Numbered from the stretch's first letter, positions 48,696 through 60,830 are shown. The stretch is DNA of 64,000 nucleotides from Nakamurella aerolata (GCF_013002705.1 NZ_JABEND010000007.1:62001-126000); one strand, 5' to 3'. The notes: a model not told the origin generated them from the letters alone. Numbers and translations are program-made.

Positions 48696-51600
48696 CTACT
48701 TGACGGTGATCACCTCGGACCTGGCCCCTGGCTTGCCGTTCAGGTGCAGTACCAGCACCGAGGTCTTACGCGGTGCGTTGTATCCCATGGTGTACGGGAT
48801 CGCCGACTTGCCCTCGTCGATGTACAGCGGCGCCTCGAACGACACGGCGGGCTTCAGCGGGTTGAAGGCCACCGGACCGACGGTGTCGATGTCCTCGCCG
48901 GTCCACGCCGAGTACACGCCGGTGGTGTACGTCATCGGGAAGTCCTTGGTCTGCGCGGTGATCCCGATGACGGCCGGGTCGATCGGCAGCAGGATCACGT
49001 TGCTGTCGAACGCCCCGGTGTCGACGTCGCCGTAGTTGAAGTTGATCGGCGTGACGCTCAGCGCCCGACCGGTTCGCAGGTCGACGGTGATGGCCTCAAT
49101 CAGGTCGAGTTGATCGCCGCTGGCGTTCTGCATCGCCTGTGCGTACACCTCGAACTCGGGCCGGCCATCGCCATTGGTGTCGATGTCGACGTACGGCAGG
49201 GTGATGTGCCCGACGTTGACCCAGTCCTGATAGGCACTGACCCCGAACCAGAGGAAGCCGTCGCTGACGCCGGTGGCACCCTTGCTGACGCCGGCACCGA
49301 CCTCCTTGATGTCGCCGGCGCCGTCGAAGCGCGCCGTGGTGCAGCCGCTGGTCTGAGTACCGGTGCAGGTGGGCAGCTTCGGGCTGGTGGCGCCCAGCTC
49401 CAGCGCGGACACCAGCGAGGTGTAGCCGTCGTTGAAGCCCTTGCCGTTCAACTGGATGACCTTCTGCCGCCCCATCTGACCCTTGGTGGCCTTGGTGGTG
49501 GAGTACGGCTTGGCGACACCGTAGACCGGCACCCGCAGGGCGTCCTTGCCGGCCTGGCTCAGCAGGATCCGTCCGGACGCGTCGGTGACGTACTGCCTGG
49601 CTTCGTCCATTCCGGTGAGCGGGTTGGTCTGGGTGACGCTCATGGTCGGGTCGATGGTGTGCGCCAGTTGCGCGGTGGTCACCGACATGGTGACGGTGAC
49701 GGTCGCCTTACCCCGCGGCGGCAGGTACAGCGACGCCGGCGACACCGAATAGTTGACGCCTGGCGTCTGCACCACCGGGTCGTAGCTGACCTTCATGGTG
49801 GCGCCGGTACGGGCGGTGTTCTCCACCGTGACCTTCTGGGTCTTGGTGACCGACTTCTTGTTCGCCGGCACCATCACCACACCGAACGAGGCGGACACCG
49901 CCCCGGCGCGGCCGGCCGAGTAGGCAAGCACCGTGTTGTTGACGGCGTTCAGGGCGTCGACCCGTCCGGCGCCGACACGCGCCGGCCCGTACTTGTTGCC
50001 CTTCTGCCCCTGCTGGTCGAAGACGTCGTGAGCGGCCGTGTTCATGATGTCGGCCTTGAGCTGCTCGGTGGTCCAGCCCGGGTTCCGCTGCTTCACCAGG
50101 GCGGCGATGCCCGCGGTGTGCGGGGTCGCCATCGAGGTGCCCGAGTTGCTCGCCCCGGCATCGCCGGTGCCGACAGCTGCCGAGACGATGGTGTCACCGG
50201 GGGCGGCGACGTCCGGCTTGATCGGGTTGATCGAGTTGTGCGGGCCGCGCGAGGTGAACGACGACGGCATGTCGCCGATCGCCGAGTTCACCTTGGCGAT
50301 GCTGCCCTCAAGCGACCCGTCGAAGGTCACCTGCAGCGTCCCGGCCTCCATGGCGGGCCGCAGCGCCTCGGTGCCGTCCCGGTAGAGCTGGAACACCGGG
50401 ATGGTCGCGGAACCGGTGATGCCGGCGCCGAACACATCGAGCTGCGAGGTGAAGATCGCGCCGATGGCGCCGGCGGCGGCGACGTTGTTGGAACGTCCCG
50501 CTGAGCCGCAACGCCGGGTGGCGTCGTTGTCGTCCCACTCCAGCCAGGCGACCTTGCCGGCCACCCTGGCCTTGTCGGCGGCCGACAACGGGTCACACCC
50601 GTCGGCGTTCGCGCCGGGGATGTTGACCACGGTTCCGCTCACCGGCGGCTTGCTGGCCCACGGGTAAGCGACCGACATCTGCCCTGCGTAGTTCTTGGCC
50701 AGGTTGGCCGGCGCCGTCGCCTTGAGCGCGTCGGCCCTGATGTAGGGGTCGACGACGGACGCAACGGCCAGCGAACGGACCGCGTTGCCAGGGGTGCCAC
50801 CGGCATCGGTGTTGTCGCCGGCGTTGCCCATCGCCAGTACCGGCAGCACACCGTTCTCGGCGAGCACGTCGATCAGGGCGTTGTCCGGGTCGTCCTCCGG
50901 CCCGAAGTCGCTGCCCAGCGAGAGGTTCACGATGTCGAGATGATCGGAGAAGTCACCGTCGCCGTTCGGGTCGAGGGACCAGTCCAGCGCGGCACCGGTG
51001 AGGTCGGTGGAGCCGCCGCAGCCGAAGACCCGCAGCCCGTACAGCTTGGCGGCCGGAGCCATGCCGGGGCCGACCTTCATCTTGTACAGCGCATCGGCGT
51101 TCAGCGCCGAGTAGTCGCCCTTGAAGGTGGATCCGTCGGCATTGACGCCGTAGCCGGCGACCGTGCCGGCGACGTGGCTGCCGTGGCCCTGGCAATCCAG
51201 CGGATTGGGATCGGGCTTCGGGACCGGCTGATAGCTCGGTGAGGAGGGGTCGGCGTTGTAGTCGTCGCCGGCGAAGTCGTAGCCGCCGACGACCTTCTCG
51301 TTCGGCGTCCACGGGCCGGCCGAGTTGGCCTGCGCCTTCTCGAAGGCTGCGGTGGTGCCGGGGCCGCCGAAGTCGGCGTGGGTGTAGTCGATGCCGGTGT
51401 CGATGATGCCGACCCTGACGCCGTCACCCAGCAGCCCGGTGCTCTGCCAGGCGTTCAGCACCTTGGTGAACTGAGCGGCGCCGGCGTTGTTCGGCTTCTT
51501 GGAGACGATGCGGGACACCTTCACCACATCGGGCCGGGCGGCGATCGCATCGATGGCGGCGGCATTGGCCGTGACGGCGACGCCGGGCAGCGAGTTGACC

Positions 51601-52043
51601 GTGGTGTAGAGCGGCTTGATGGCAGCGGCGCTGCGGCCCGCCGCCTTCCGGCCGACGCCGACGATGTTGTCAGCGGTCTTCTTGATGGCGGCCCTGCGGG
51701 TCTTCGCCGACGCCTTCTGCGCGGCGGACGCCTTGACCTTCTCCTTGCTCTGGGGATCTTCCGGGGCGGCGGCGACCGCGCCGTCACCGGCGAACTGCAC
51801 ATAGACCGCCGCGGTCTTGCTGGCGTCCTTGCGCAGGTCCTGCAGCGTCGAGGCGATCTTCGCGCCTGCGGCTGGAACCGAGTAGCCGGTCTTGGTTGGT
51901 GCCTTCTGTGCCGGCTGATACCCCTGGTCCGGGGCGGCCGGTGCGGCGCTGGCGGATGGCGCCAGAACAAGACCGCTGACCAGCGCGACGGCCGAGGCAG
52001 CCGCGAGGGTCCGACGAAGGGTCGGGTGACGACCTGGTGACAT
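48696..52043 (-). CDS. Secreted subtilisin-like serine protease (S8) with PA domain
   Basis: 1115 residues. A Sec signal peptide (RRTLAAASAVALVSGLVLAP, cleavage near ASA-AP) precedes an inhibitor-like prodomain. The catalytic domain has Asp near 216 (RVGIIDTGIDYTHADFGG), His near 290 (DCQGHGSHVAGTVAG), an inserted protease-associated segment around IPVFQLYRDGTEAL, and Ser near 635 (SNSGTSMATPHTAGIAAL). The C-terminal 440 residues form beta-rich, Fn3-like extracellular domains with calcium-type DTNGDGRPEFEV. It stands alone between leuB and ilvC, where serA lies in mycobacteria. The ATG/GTG-type start at 52043 is fixed by the signal peptide. Role: extracellular protein degradation, inferred. 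Confidence 0.95.
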   Translation of the reverse strand: MSPGRHPTLRRTLAAASAVALVSGLVLAPSASAAPAAPDQGYQPAQKAPTKTGYSVPAAGAKIASTLQDLRKDASKTAAVYVQFAGDGAVAAAPEDPQSKEKVKASAAQKASAKTRRAAIKKTADNIVGVGRKAAGRSAAAIKPLYTTVNSLPGVAVTANAAAIDAIAARPDVVKVSRIVSKKPNNAGAAQFTKVLNAWQSTGLLGDGVRVGIIDTGIDYTHADFGGPGTTAAFEKAQANSAGPWTPNEKVVGGYDFAGDDYNADPSSPSYQPVPKPDPNPLDCQGHGSHVAGTVAGYGVNADGSTFKGDYSALNADALYKMKVGPGMAPAAKLYGLRVFGCGGSTDLTGAALDWSLDPNGDGDFSDHLDIVNLSLGSDFGPEDDPDNALIDVLAENGVLPVLAMGNAGDNTDAGGTPGNAVRSLAVASVVDPYIRADALKATAPANLAKNYAGQMSVAYPWASKPPVSGTVVNIPGANADGCDPLSAADKARVAGKVAWLEWDDNDATRRCGSAGRSNNVAAAGAIGAIFTSQLDVFGAGITGSATIPVFQLYRDGTEALRPAMEAGTLQVTFDGSLEGSIAKVNSAIGDMPSSFTSRGPHNSINPIKPDVAAPGDTIVSAAVGTGDAGASNSGTSMATPHTAGIAALVKQRNPGWTTEQLKADIMNTAAHDVFDQQGQKGNKYGPARVGAGRVDALNAVNNTVLAYSAGRAGAVSASFGVVMVPANKKSVTKTQKVTVENTARTGATMKVSYDPVVQTPGVNYSVSPASLYLPPRGKATVTVTMSVTTAQLAHTIDPTMSVTQTNPLTGMDEARQYVTDASGRILLSQAGKDALRVPVYGVAKPYSTTKATKGQMGRQKVIQLNGKGFNDGYTSLVSALELGATSPKLPTCTGTQTSGCTTARFDGAGDIKEVGAGVSKGATGVSDGFLWFGVSAYQDWVNVGHITLPYVDIDTNGDGRPEFEVYAQAMQNASGDQLDLIEAITVDLRTGRALSVTPINFNYGDVDTGAFDSNVILLPIDPAVIGITAQTKDFPMTYTTGVYSAWTGEDIDTVGPVAFNPLKPAVSFEAPLYIDEGKSAIPYTMGYNAPRKTSVLVLHLNGKPGARSEVITVK

Positions 52044-52470
52044 GGACTAATCCCCTTTCGAGCCGCGGCCGGATTGACGCCGCCGCGACGGATGCCGAGA
52101 GTCGGGTATCGGTCTCGGGGGCCGAACGCCCGGCGTGCGGCGCCACCGACCAGAACCCCAGGGAACATCCCCCGAGGCCCGAGAATCAGGACCCGACGTT
52201 CCCGGCACAGTGACACGACACACAGACGCGCCCTGCAACGCTATGTCGTCACGGTGGGGTTTGACCAGGGGTTGCGACGTCCGTCAGCCTAAGTAGCGCA
52301 GCGTCACCTGGTCATCACCCCCAGCCAGCCGTCGCTGCGATGACGCTGAGCGGGAATCCACTGCTGCCCAGGCAGTGATTCATCCGATCGGATGAGCGAC
52401 GAGGCCGCGCGGTCACTCAGTCAGCCTCTTGCTCTCCACCGGACAGCTTGTTGCTCTCCTACTGACAGGC

Positions 52471-52506
52471 GAAACGGCCGCCCGGATTGCTCCGGACGGC
52501 CGTTTC
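52471..52506 (-). terminator. Terminator-like hairpin downstream of ilvC
   Basis: GAAACGGCCG and CGGCCGTTTC arms (with a further CCGGA/TCCGG after one mismatch) pair around TTGC. It lies about 155 bases after the ilvC stop. It shares the GAAACGGCC motif with the stem after the subtilase gene, suggesting a family of similar stems in this genome. Confidence 0.6.
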
Positions 52507-52605
52507 TGGGGTTTTGCGGTGTTGCTGCTGATAATTCGGGTGTCGTCAGCTTGCCGAATCCCGGCAGTTCCGATCCCGGTCTATCCCGTCAGTGGTCAGT
52601 GCGGG

Positions 52606-53736
<1,131 letters not shown>

Positions 53737-53846
53737 CTACTGATGCTGCTGATGCGGGTACTGCCGGCGGTCCGGAGATTTCCGGAGAGTTGTTGCGCCA
53801 CCGTCGATCTCGTCGACCTGGACGGCGGGTGAGCGGGAGGGTCGGA

Positions 53847-54362
53847 TCAGTCGCCACGCCCTCCCGTCGAGGTGATGGCGCGCGGCCCGCGGCCCAGCGC
53901 CACCATTCCGGACTGGACCAGTTCGCGGATGCCGTAGGGCTCCAACAACCGTACAAGTGCCTCCAGTTTGTCGGAGGTTCCGGTGGCCTCGACCGTCACC
54001 GATTCCGGCGCGACGTCGATCACCTTGGCGCGGAACATGTCCACCACGGTAGTCAGCTGGCCGCGGGTGGCCGCGTCGGCCCGCAGCTTGATCAGCAGCA
54101 GCTCCCTGGTGACCGAGGCATCGCCGGGCAGCTCAACGATCTTCAGCACGTTGACGAGTTTGTTGAGCTGCTTGGTGACCTGTTCGAGCGGCAGGTCGTC
54201 CACCGTCACCACGATCGTCATCCTGGATACCGTCGGGCTCTCCGTCGGGCCGACGGCGAGCGAGTGGATGTTGAACCCACGGCGGGAGAACAGTGCCGAA
54301 ACCCGTGCCAGCACACCGGGTTTGTTCTCGACCAGCACCGACAGGGTGTGACGCGATGTCAT
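53847..54362 (-). CDS. ilvN: Acetolactate synthase regulatory subunit
   Basis: Small subunit carrying feedback inhibition by valine. The 171 residues begin SRHTLSVLVENKPGVLARVS, an ACT domain with FSRRGFNIHSLAVGPTE, and continue into the second ACT-like domain (RELLLIKLRADAATRGQL, KLEALVRLLEPYGIRELVQS). The ATG at 54362 fits the family; the frame is open upstream only into a basic stretch. It lies 109 bases after ilvB. Confidence 0.97.
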   Translation of the reverse strand: MTSRHTLSVLVENKPGVLARVSALFSRRGFNIHSLAVGPTESPTVSRMTIVVTVDDLPLEQVTKQLNKLVNVLKIVELPGDASVTRELLLIKLRADAATRGQLTTVVDMFRAKVIDVAPESVTVEATGTSDKLEALVRLLEPYGIRELVQSGMVALGRGPRAITSTGGRGD

Positions 54363-54471
54363 CTGCGTTGATCTTCTCTCGTGCCTCGTTGGTGCATTGG
54401 TGACGTGCGTGCCGCGGTGGGTGCGCACCGTCCTGCGGTATCGGAGCGCGGTGCCGCGGTGCGGGCGGGTG

Positions 54472-56421
54472 TCATTCTTCGTCGAACAGTGGACGGATGT
54501 TCCTGGCAGCCATGATCTGGTCGTTACCGGTCCCGGCTGCCACCATCGGCCACACCTGTGCGTCCTTGCCGACGACGAAGTCCACCACCACCGGCCGGTC
54601 GTTGATCTGCATCGCCTGCTCGATGGTGCTGTCGACGTCTTCCTTGCTCTCGCAACGCAACCCGACGCAACCCATGGCCTCGGCCAGCAGCTTGAAATCA
54701 GGAATGCGCAGCTTGTGGGTGCCCAGATCGGTGTTCGAGTAGCGCTCGCCGTAGAACAGGGTCTGCCACTGACGCACCATGCCGAGGTTGCCGTTGTTGA
54801 TCACCGCGACCTTGATCGGGATGTTCTCGATGGCACAGGTGGCGAGTTCCTGATTGGTCATCTGGAAACAGCCGTCGCCGTCGATGCACCACACCGTGGT
54901 GTCCGGCATACCGGCCTTCGCGCCCATCGCCGCCGGCACCGAGAAGCCCATGGTGCCAAGGCCTCCGGAGTTGATCCAGGTGCGCGGATTCTCATAGTTG
55001 ATGAACTGTGCCGCCCACATCTGGTGCTGGCCGACCCCTGAGGTGAAGATCGTCTCAGGGCCGGAGATCGCGCCGAGCCGGGAGAGCACGTACTGCGGCG
55101 ACAGCGTGCCGTCGGCCGGTTCCTCGTAGCCGAGCGGGAACGACTCGCGGAGTTGGTCGAGTTCGGCCCACCAGGCGAACAGGTCCGACACCCTGCCGTC
55201 GCTCTTGATCCCTTCGATGGCCGTGATCAGTTGCCGCATCACGTCTTTGGCGTCACCGACGATGGGGATGTCGGCCACGCGGTTCTTGGAGATCTCGGCA
55301 GGATCGATGTCGGCATGGATCACGCTCGCCCCGGGCGCGAAGGTCCGCAGGTCACCCGTCACTCTGTCGTCGAACCTGGTGCCGATGGCGATCAACACAT
55401 CGGAGCGCTGCATGGCGGCCACCGCAGCGACGGTGCCGTGCATGCCCGGCATGCCGAGGTGTTGGTCGTGCGAATCCGGGAATGCCCCGCGCGCCATCAG
55501 CGTGGTGACCACCGGGATGCCGGTGAGTTCGGCCAGCTGCAACAACTCCGCCGACGCCCCCGACTTGATCACTCCCCCGCCGATGTACAACACCGGACGG
55601 CGGGCCGAGGTGATCAGGTCGGCGGCGGCGGCGATCTGCCCGCTGTGCGGCCGTGCGGTGGGCCGGTAACCGGGCAGTTGGATCTCCGGCGGCCAACGGA
55701 AGGTGGTGTCGGCCTGCAGGATGTCCTTGGGAATGTCCACCAGCACCGGGCCGGGTCGGCCCGTGGACGCAAGGTGGAACGCGGCAGCGATGACCGACGG
55801 GATCTCCTCGGCATCCTGCACCAGGAAGTTGTGTTTGGTGATCGGCATGGTGATGCCGCAGATGTCGGCCTCCTGGAAGCCGTCGGTGCCGAGCAGCGAG
55901 CGGCCGACCTGACCGGTGATGGCCACCAGCGGCACCGAATCCATGTTGGCGTCGGCGATCGGCGTCACCAGGTTGGTGGCACCGGGTCCCGACGTGGCGA
56001 TACAGACCCCGACCCTGCCGGTGGCCTGCGCGTAACCGGTGGCGGCGTGCCCTGCGCCCTGCTCGTGACGCACCAGGATGTGCCGCACCTTGGTGGAGTC
56101 CAACAGCGGGTCGTACACCGGCAGCACCGCACCACCCGGCAGGCCGAAGACCACGTCGACGTCGAGCTCTTCCAGACTGCGCACCACGGACGCCGCTCCG
56201 GTCAGCCGTTCCTGGAGCGGTTCCGGCGTGGCGACCCCGGCCTGCGCCTCATGGTCGCGGCCGCCGGACTCGTGAGCCGCCGGTTCGCCGGTGGCGTCGG
56301 GCCGGACGGCCGGTCGCCGCGGCGGGACCACCGCGCCGACACCGCGGTGGGCGGGGCCGGCGGATCCGGACGCCGCTGGGGCCGCGGCTTGGTTCGCGGC
56401 CACCGGACTTGGCGTTGTCAT
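54472..56421 (-). CDS. ilvB: Acetolactate synthase catalytic subunit
   Basis: Thiamine-diphosphate enzyme making acetolactate and acetohydroxybutyrate. The 649 residues have an Ala/Pro/Gly-rich N-terminus of about 75, then [40 protein letters not shown] (catalytic Glu), FAD-region [13 protein letters not shown] and the ThDP motif [19 protein letters not shown] followed by [11 protein letters not shown]. The ATG at 56421 is the first start downstream of the attenuator. It heads ilvBNC. Confidence 0.97.
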   Translation of the reverse strand: MTTPSPVAANQAAAPAASGSAGPAHRGVGAVVPPRRPAVRPDATGEPAAHESGGRDHEAQAGVATPEPLQERLTGAASVVRSLEELDVDVVFGLPGGAVLPVYDPLLDSTKVRHILVRHEQGAGHAATGYAQATGRVGVCIATSGPGATNLVTPIADANMDSVPLVAITGQVGRSLLGTDGFQEADICGITMPITKHNFLVQDAEEIPSVIAAAFHLASTGRPGPVLVDIPKDILQADTTFRWPPEIQLPGYRPTARPHSGQIAAAADLITSARRPVLYIGGGVIKSGASAELLQLAELTGIPVVTTLMARGAFPDSHDQHLGMPGMHGTVAAVAAMQRSDVLIAIGTRFDDRVTGDLRTFAPGASVIHADIDPAEISKNRVADIPIVGDAKDVMRQLITAIEGIKSDGRVSDLFAWWAELDQLRESFPLGYEEPADGTLSPQYVLSRLGAISGPETIFTSGVGQHQMWAAQFINYENPRTWINSGGLGTMGFSVPAAMGAKAGMPDTTVWCIDGDGCFQMTNQELATCAIENIPIKVAVINNGNLGMVRQWQTLFYGERYSNTDLGTHKLRIPDFKLLAEAMGCVGLRCESKEDVDSTIEQAMQINDRPVVVDFVVGKDAQVWPMVAAGTGNDQIMAARNIRPLFDEE

Positions 56422-56516
56422 GCTTGGTCACCTCGAGGTTCTGGCACGGTGCTGGCGGTTGCGTCGTGCTGGACGGCAGTTGGAAGGCAAACAGTCGGAA
56501 ATCGTTACGGGGCAAC

Positions 56517-56554
56517 AAAAAACCCCTCGTCACCGGTGAGGTGTCCAAGGGGTT
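56517..56554 (-). terminator. Attenuator terminator of ilvBNC
   Basis: On the minus strand AACCCCTT (56554-56547) pairs with AGGGGTT (56527-56521), enclosing the palindrome TCACCGGTGA, and is followed by six Ts (56522-56517) and TGTTGCCCC. It is a textbook intrinsic terminator located between the leader peptide and ilvB, about 95 bases before the ilvB start. Confidence 0.85.
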
Positions 56555-56587
56555 GCGCGTCGTCGCGGCGATGGCCGCATCGACGCG

Positions 56588-56617
56588 CTAGGTGATTACG
56601 AGGAGGAAAGCGTGCAT
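56588..56617 (-). CDS. ilvB leader peptide MHAFLLVIT
   Basis: Nine-codon ORF (ATG at 56617, TAG at 56590-56588) reading Met-His-Ala-Phe-Leu-Leu-Val-Ile-Thr. It has consecutive Leu, Val and Ile codons and sits directly upstream of an 8-bp stem (56588-56555), then the terminator. It has no ribosome site, but the candidate promoter places the transcript start on its ATG, so it is probably translated leaderless. Part of the coding sequence (56603-56591) is complementary to the 3' half of the terminator (GGTGACGAGG). Ribosome stalling at the Leu/Val/Ile codons would control ilvBNC. Confidence 0.75.
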   Translation of the reverse strand: MHAFLLVIT

Positions 56618-56623
56618 GCAGCC

Positions 56624-56653
56624 ACCATAGGGGCGCTTTCTGGCAAGTGTCAA
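56624..56653 (-). promoter_or_regulatory. ilvB promoter
   Basis: TTGACA (56653-56648) and TATGGT (56629-56624), separated by 18 bases, make a strong housekeeping-type promoter. The -10 ends six bases before the leader peptide ATG. Confidence 0.7.
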
Positions 56654-56721
56654 CCAGGCGGGATCGGCGTCTCGCATGTTGGGAGCTGGGCCGGTTGGAC
56701 GTCAAGTGGGACACTGGAGCG

Positions 56722-57222
56722 ATGAGCAGCACCGTTCCCGCTCCCTCGCCCGGCCCGTCGAACAGCGCCGGCGCCGGCGGCCATGATCTCGGCGGCACCG
56801 ACGACGATCTCGAGAGCCTGTCGTCCGGCACCGTCAAGCGGTACCGATTGCCGTGGGTGGCGATCTTGCTGCCGCTGGCGCTGGTACTGGTGGCCGGGCC
56901 ACTGGCGAGCACCGGCGGCCTGCTGACGGTGCTGTGGCTGGTTCCGTTGCTCGCGCTGGTCTGGCTGCTGGTGACGCGTACCGTTGCCGCGCCGACCGGG
57001 CTGACGGTGACGGGCCTGCGGGGCCGGCGCCGGATCTGCTGGGACGGGCTGCGACTGCTGCGCGACGGGCAGCGGTGGGTGGTCGCGATCGAGCCCAACG
57101 ACCGGCGGACCAGGCTGCCGATGGTCACCGCGGTCGACCTCCCGACGCTGGTCGGGCTGTCCGACGAGCGCGCCACCGTGATCACCGGGCCGCTGCCGAC
57201 GGCCAAGCGCAAGCGCCGCTGA
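56722..57222 (+). CDS. PH-domain membrane protein
   Basis: 166 residues: polar N-terminus of about 35, two closely spaced transmembrane helices (AILLPLALVLVAGPLAST, LLTVLWLVPLLALVWLLV) and a C-terminal pleckstrin-homology-like segment (APTGLTVTGLRGRRRICWDG, LRDGQRWVVAIEPNDRRTRL). It resembles the bacterial PH-domain protein that lies next to ilvB in mycobacteria (low-molecular-weight antigen CFP-6). The ATG at 56722 follows GGAGCG. It is divergent from ilvB, whose promoter is in the gap. Function unknown. Confidence 0.75.
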   Translation: MSSTVPAPSPGPSNSAGAGGHDLGGTDDDLESLSSGTVKRYRLPWVAILLPLALVLVAGPLASTGGLLTVLWLVPLLALVWLLVTRTVAAPTGLTVTGLRGRRRICWDGLRLLRDGQRWVVAIEPNDRRTRLPMVTAVDLPTLVGLSDERATVITGPLPTAKRKRR

Positions 57223-57516
57223 GGCGTCGGCTCAGATCACCGCAGGTTCGGCGCACCGGCGCCGGTGCCGCACGGAGTAGCCTGAACCAGACGGCCACGC
57301 CGGCGCAGCGGTACCACGCTGCCCACCGGCCCAACGGACCGAGAACCATGGCACTACCCCGCCACCGCTCCGCCGGTCCATCGGTTGTTGATTCCGGTTG
57401 TTGATTCATCGTGCTGGCCCTGCTGCTTCACCGTCATTGTCATCATCACCGTCGGCAGCAGTCGGTCGCCAGCAATCCCCAGCAGTCAAGCACCTGAAGA
57501 AGTCTCGGGAGTCACA
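57223..57516. promoter_or_regulatory. ilvD upstream region
   Basis: 294 bases. In the frame of ilvD, open from 57385, the codons at about 57427-57455 read F-T-V-I-V-I-I-T-V, then S/P-rich sequence up to the GTG of ilvD. No stop intervenes and no terminator hairpin is seen. It may be a regulatory leader or an extended N-terminus. Confidence 0.4.
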
Positions 57517-59385
57517 GTGCCGCAGTTGCGTTCCAGAACATCGACCCACGGCCGGAACATGGCGGGCGCGCGCTCGCTGTGGCGGGCCACCGGAATGACG
57601 GACTCTGACTTCGGCAAGCCGATTGTGGCGATCGCCAACTCCTACACCCAATTCGTCCCAGGGCATGTGCACCTGAAAGACATGGGCGATCTGGTCGCGG
57701 GTGCGGTCGCGGAGGCCGGCGGGGTGGCCAAGGAGTTCAACACCATCGCGGTGGACGACGGCATCGCCATGGGCCACGCCGGCATGCTCTACTCGCTGCC
57801 CAGCCGCGAGCTGATCGCCGACTCGGTCGAATACATGGTGAATGCGCACACCGCTGATGCCCTGGTGTGCATCAGCAACTGCGACAAGATCACCCCCGGC
57901 ATGCTGATGGCCGCACTGCGGCTGAACATCCCGACGGTGTTTGTTTCCGGCGGCCCGATGGAGGCCGGCAAGGCCGTGGTCGTCGACGGAGTTGCCTCCA
58001 CCCCCACCAACCTGATCTCAGCGATCAACGCATCGGCCGCGCCCGACGTCAGCGACGACGGGCTGGCCGCGCTGGAACGGTCCGCCTGCCCCACCTGCGG
58101 CAGCTGCTCCGGCATGTTCACCGCCAACTCGATGAACTGCCTCACCGAGGCGTTGGGATTGTCGTTGCCGGGCAACGGATCAACCCTGGCCACCCATGCC
58201 GCCCGGCGCGAGCTGTTCCTGCGGGCCGGCGAGTTGGTGGTGGAGCTGGCGCAGCGCTACTACACCGGCGAAGACGGCGACGCGGAGTCGGACGATTCGG
58301 TGTTGCCGCGGTCGATCGCCAACAAGGCGGCGTTCACCAACGCGATGGCGCTGGACGTGGCGATGGGTGGGTCGACCAACACCGTGCTGCACATCTTGGC
58401 CGCGGCGCAGGAGGGTGAGGTCGATTTCACCCTCGCCGACATCGACGCGCTGTCCCGGCGGGTGCCGTGTCTGTCGAAGGTCGCGCCCAACCACCCGCGG
58501 TTCCACATGGAAGACGTGCACAGGGCCGGCGGAATCCCGGCGCTGCTCGGCGAGCTGAACCGGGCCGGCCTGCTGGACGACTCGGTGCACACCGTGCACT
58601 CCCCCGACCTCACCGGCTGGCTGGACGACTGGGATGTGCGCGGCGGCAAGGCCACCGACAAGGCCGTCGAGTTGTTCCACGCGGCTCCCGGAGGGGTGCG
58701 CACCACGCAGGCATTCTCCACCGAAAACCGTTGGGACAGCTTGGATACCGATGCCGAGTCCGGGTGCATCCGCGACGTGGAGCACGCCTACACCGCCGAC
58801 GGCGGACTGGCCGTGCTGTACGGCAACCTGGCCGAGGACGGCGCGGTCATCAAGACCGCCGGCATCGACGAGGAGTTGTTCCACTTCGTCGGCAAAGCCA
58901 TCGTGGTGGAGTCGCAGGAGCAGGCCGTCGACGCAATCCTCGGCAAGAAGGTGCAGCCAGGGCATGTGGTCGTGGTCCGCTACGAGGGGCCGGCCGGCGG
59001 GCCCGGCATGCAGGAGATGCTGCACCCGACGTCGTTCATCAAGGGCATCGGTCTCGGCAAGGTGTGCGCGCTGATCACCGACGGCCGCTTCTCGGGCGGA
59101 TCGTCCGGCATCTCGGTCGGGCACATCTCGCCCGAGGCCGCGTCCGGCGGCAGCATCGGCCTGGTCGAAGACGGCGACGAGATCGAGATCGATGTGCACG
59201 ACAGGCTTTTGCGCCTGAACGTGCCCGATCATGTACTGGCCGAGCGGCGCGCCAAGATGGAGGCCTCGGAAAATCCCTGGCAGCCGGTCGATCGCGACCG
59301 CACCGTCAGCAGGGCGCTGCAGGCCTACGCCAGCATGGCCACCTCGGCCTCCACCGGAGCCGTCCGGCACGTGCCCTCACGCTGA
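57517..59385 (+). CDS. ilvD: Dihydroxy-acid dehydratase
   Basis: Iron-sulfur enzyme making the 2-oxo acid precursors of valine and isoleucine. The 622 residues show [20 protein letters not shown], cluster cysteines in [15 protein letters not shown] and [38 protein letters not shown] and [20 protein letters not shown]. It is of the long corynebacterial/enterobacterial type, not the shorter mycobacterial Rv0189c type. The GTG at 57517 follows GGGAG at five bases and starts the conserved VPQLRSRT. The 3' end is overlapped by a truncated nucleotidyltransferase on the other strand. Confidence 0.97.
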   Translation: MPQLRSRTSTHGRNMAGARSLWRATGMTDSDFGKPIVAIANSYTQFVPGHVHLKDMGDLVAGAVAEAGGVAKEFNTIAVDDGIAMGHAGMLYSLPSRELIADSVEYMVNAHTADALVCISNCDKITPGMLMAALRLNIPTVFVSGGPMEAGKAVVVDGVASTPTNLISAINASAAPDVSDDGLAALERSACPTCGSCSGMFTANSMNCLTEALGLSLPGNGSTLATHAARRELFLRAGELVVELAQRYYTGEDGDAESDDSVLPRSIANKAAFTNAMALDVAMGGSTNTVLHILAAAQEGEVDFTLADIDALSRRVPCLSKVAPNHPRFHMEDVHRAGGIPALLGELNRAGLLDDSVHTVHSPDLTGWLDDWDVRGGKATDKAVELFHAAPGGVRTTQAFSTENRWDSLDTDAESGCIRDVEHAYTADGGLAVLYGNLAEDGAVIKTAGIDEELFHFVGKAIVVESQEQAVDAILGKKVQPGHVVVVRYEGPAGGPGMQEMLHPTSFIKGIGLGKVCALITDGRFSGGSSGISVGHISPEAASGGSIGLVEDGDEIEIDVHDRLLRLNVPDHVLAERRAKMEASENPWQPVDRDRTVSRALQAYASMATSASTGAVRHVPSR

Positions 59386-59665
59386 GCCTGGGCTGGCACC
59401 GGCTGGCGTCGACCGTGAAGTCTTCCGACCATTCACCTTCGTCCGGCTCGTGGGGCCACAGGGTGGTGACAACGCCGCCGCATCGCTCGACGGACGCGCG
59501 GCGTTCGTCGTCGGAGGGTGAGCGGTTCCAGTAGACATCGATCTCGACGTCGGAGAACGCGTCAGCACGTCCCCGGCCAACGCTCCCGGCGATCACGGTG
59601 GCGCTGGTACGGCCGCTCGCGGCGTAGCCGCCCGCCACCTGTCGGGCGATCGTCGCGAGCCGCAT
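59306..59665 (-). pseudogene. Truncated nucleotidyltransferase-domain gene
   Basis: The first 85 residues carry a clear minimal-nucleotidyltransferase motif (VIAGSVGRGRADAFSDVEID) followed by LTLWPHEPDEGEWSEDFTVD-like family sequence. After that the frame runs antisense through the ilvD 3' end and is basic junk ([16 protein letters not shown]). Homologous proteins continue for 150 or more residues. Upstream GGAAAGG supports the ATG at 59665. The break lies between about 59386 and 59408, immediately after the ilvD stop. Confidence 0.6.
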
Positions 59666-59718
59666 CGGCCTTTCCTTTTAATCCTTTCAGGGGGTCTGCT
59701 CCGCCCGGCAGCTCACCG

Positions 59719-60651
<933 letters not shown>

Positions 60652-60713
60652 CTCTCTACTGTGGCACCGATGTTCGGACGGTCGGCCTCGGGGTCGGGTA
60701 CCCGGTCTGGGCC

Positions 60714-60830
60714 GAGATGTCTCTGGCTGAGATGTCTCGGGCTGAGATGTCTCGGGCTGGTCCGCGATGTGCCGGGCTGGCTGAGATGTGCCGGGCTGGC
60801 TGAGATGTGCCGGGGATGTGCCGGCTGGGC
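60714..60830. repeat. Tandem repeat upstream of the hydroxyacid dehydrogenase
   Basis: Three 15-base copies of GAGATGTCTCGGGCT are followed by 19-base GAGATGTGCCGGGCTGGCT variants. It fills most of the gap between the divergent dehydrogenase and lipoprotein genes. Confidence 0.8.

Noticed and set aside
57222-57404. Leader peptide starting ATG-GCA-CTA ([13 protein letters not shown]) before ilvD
   Set aside because: It has no run of Val, Ile or Leu codons and no downstream terminator, so there is no attenuator signature.
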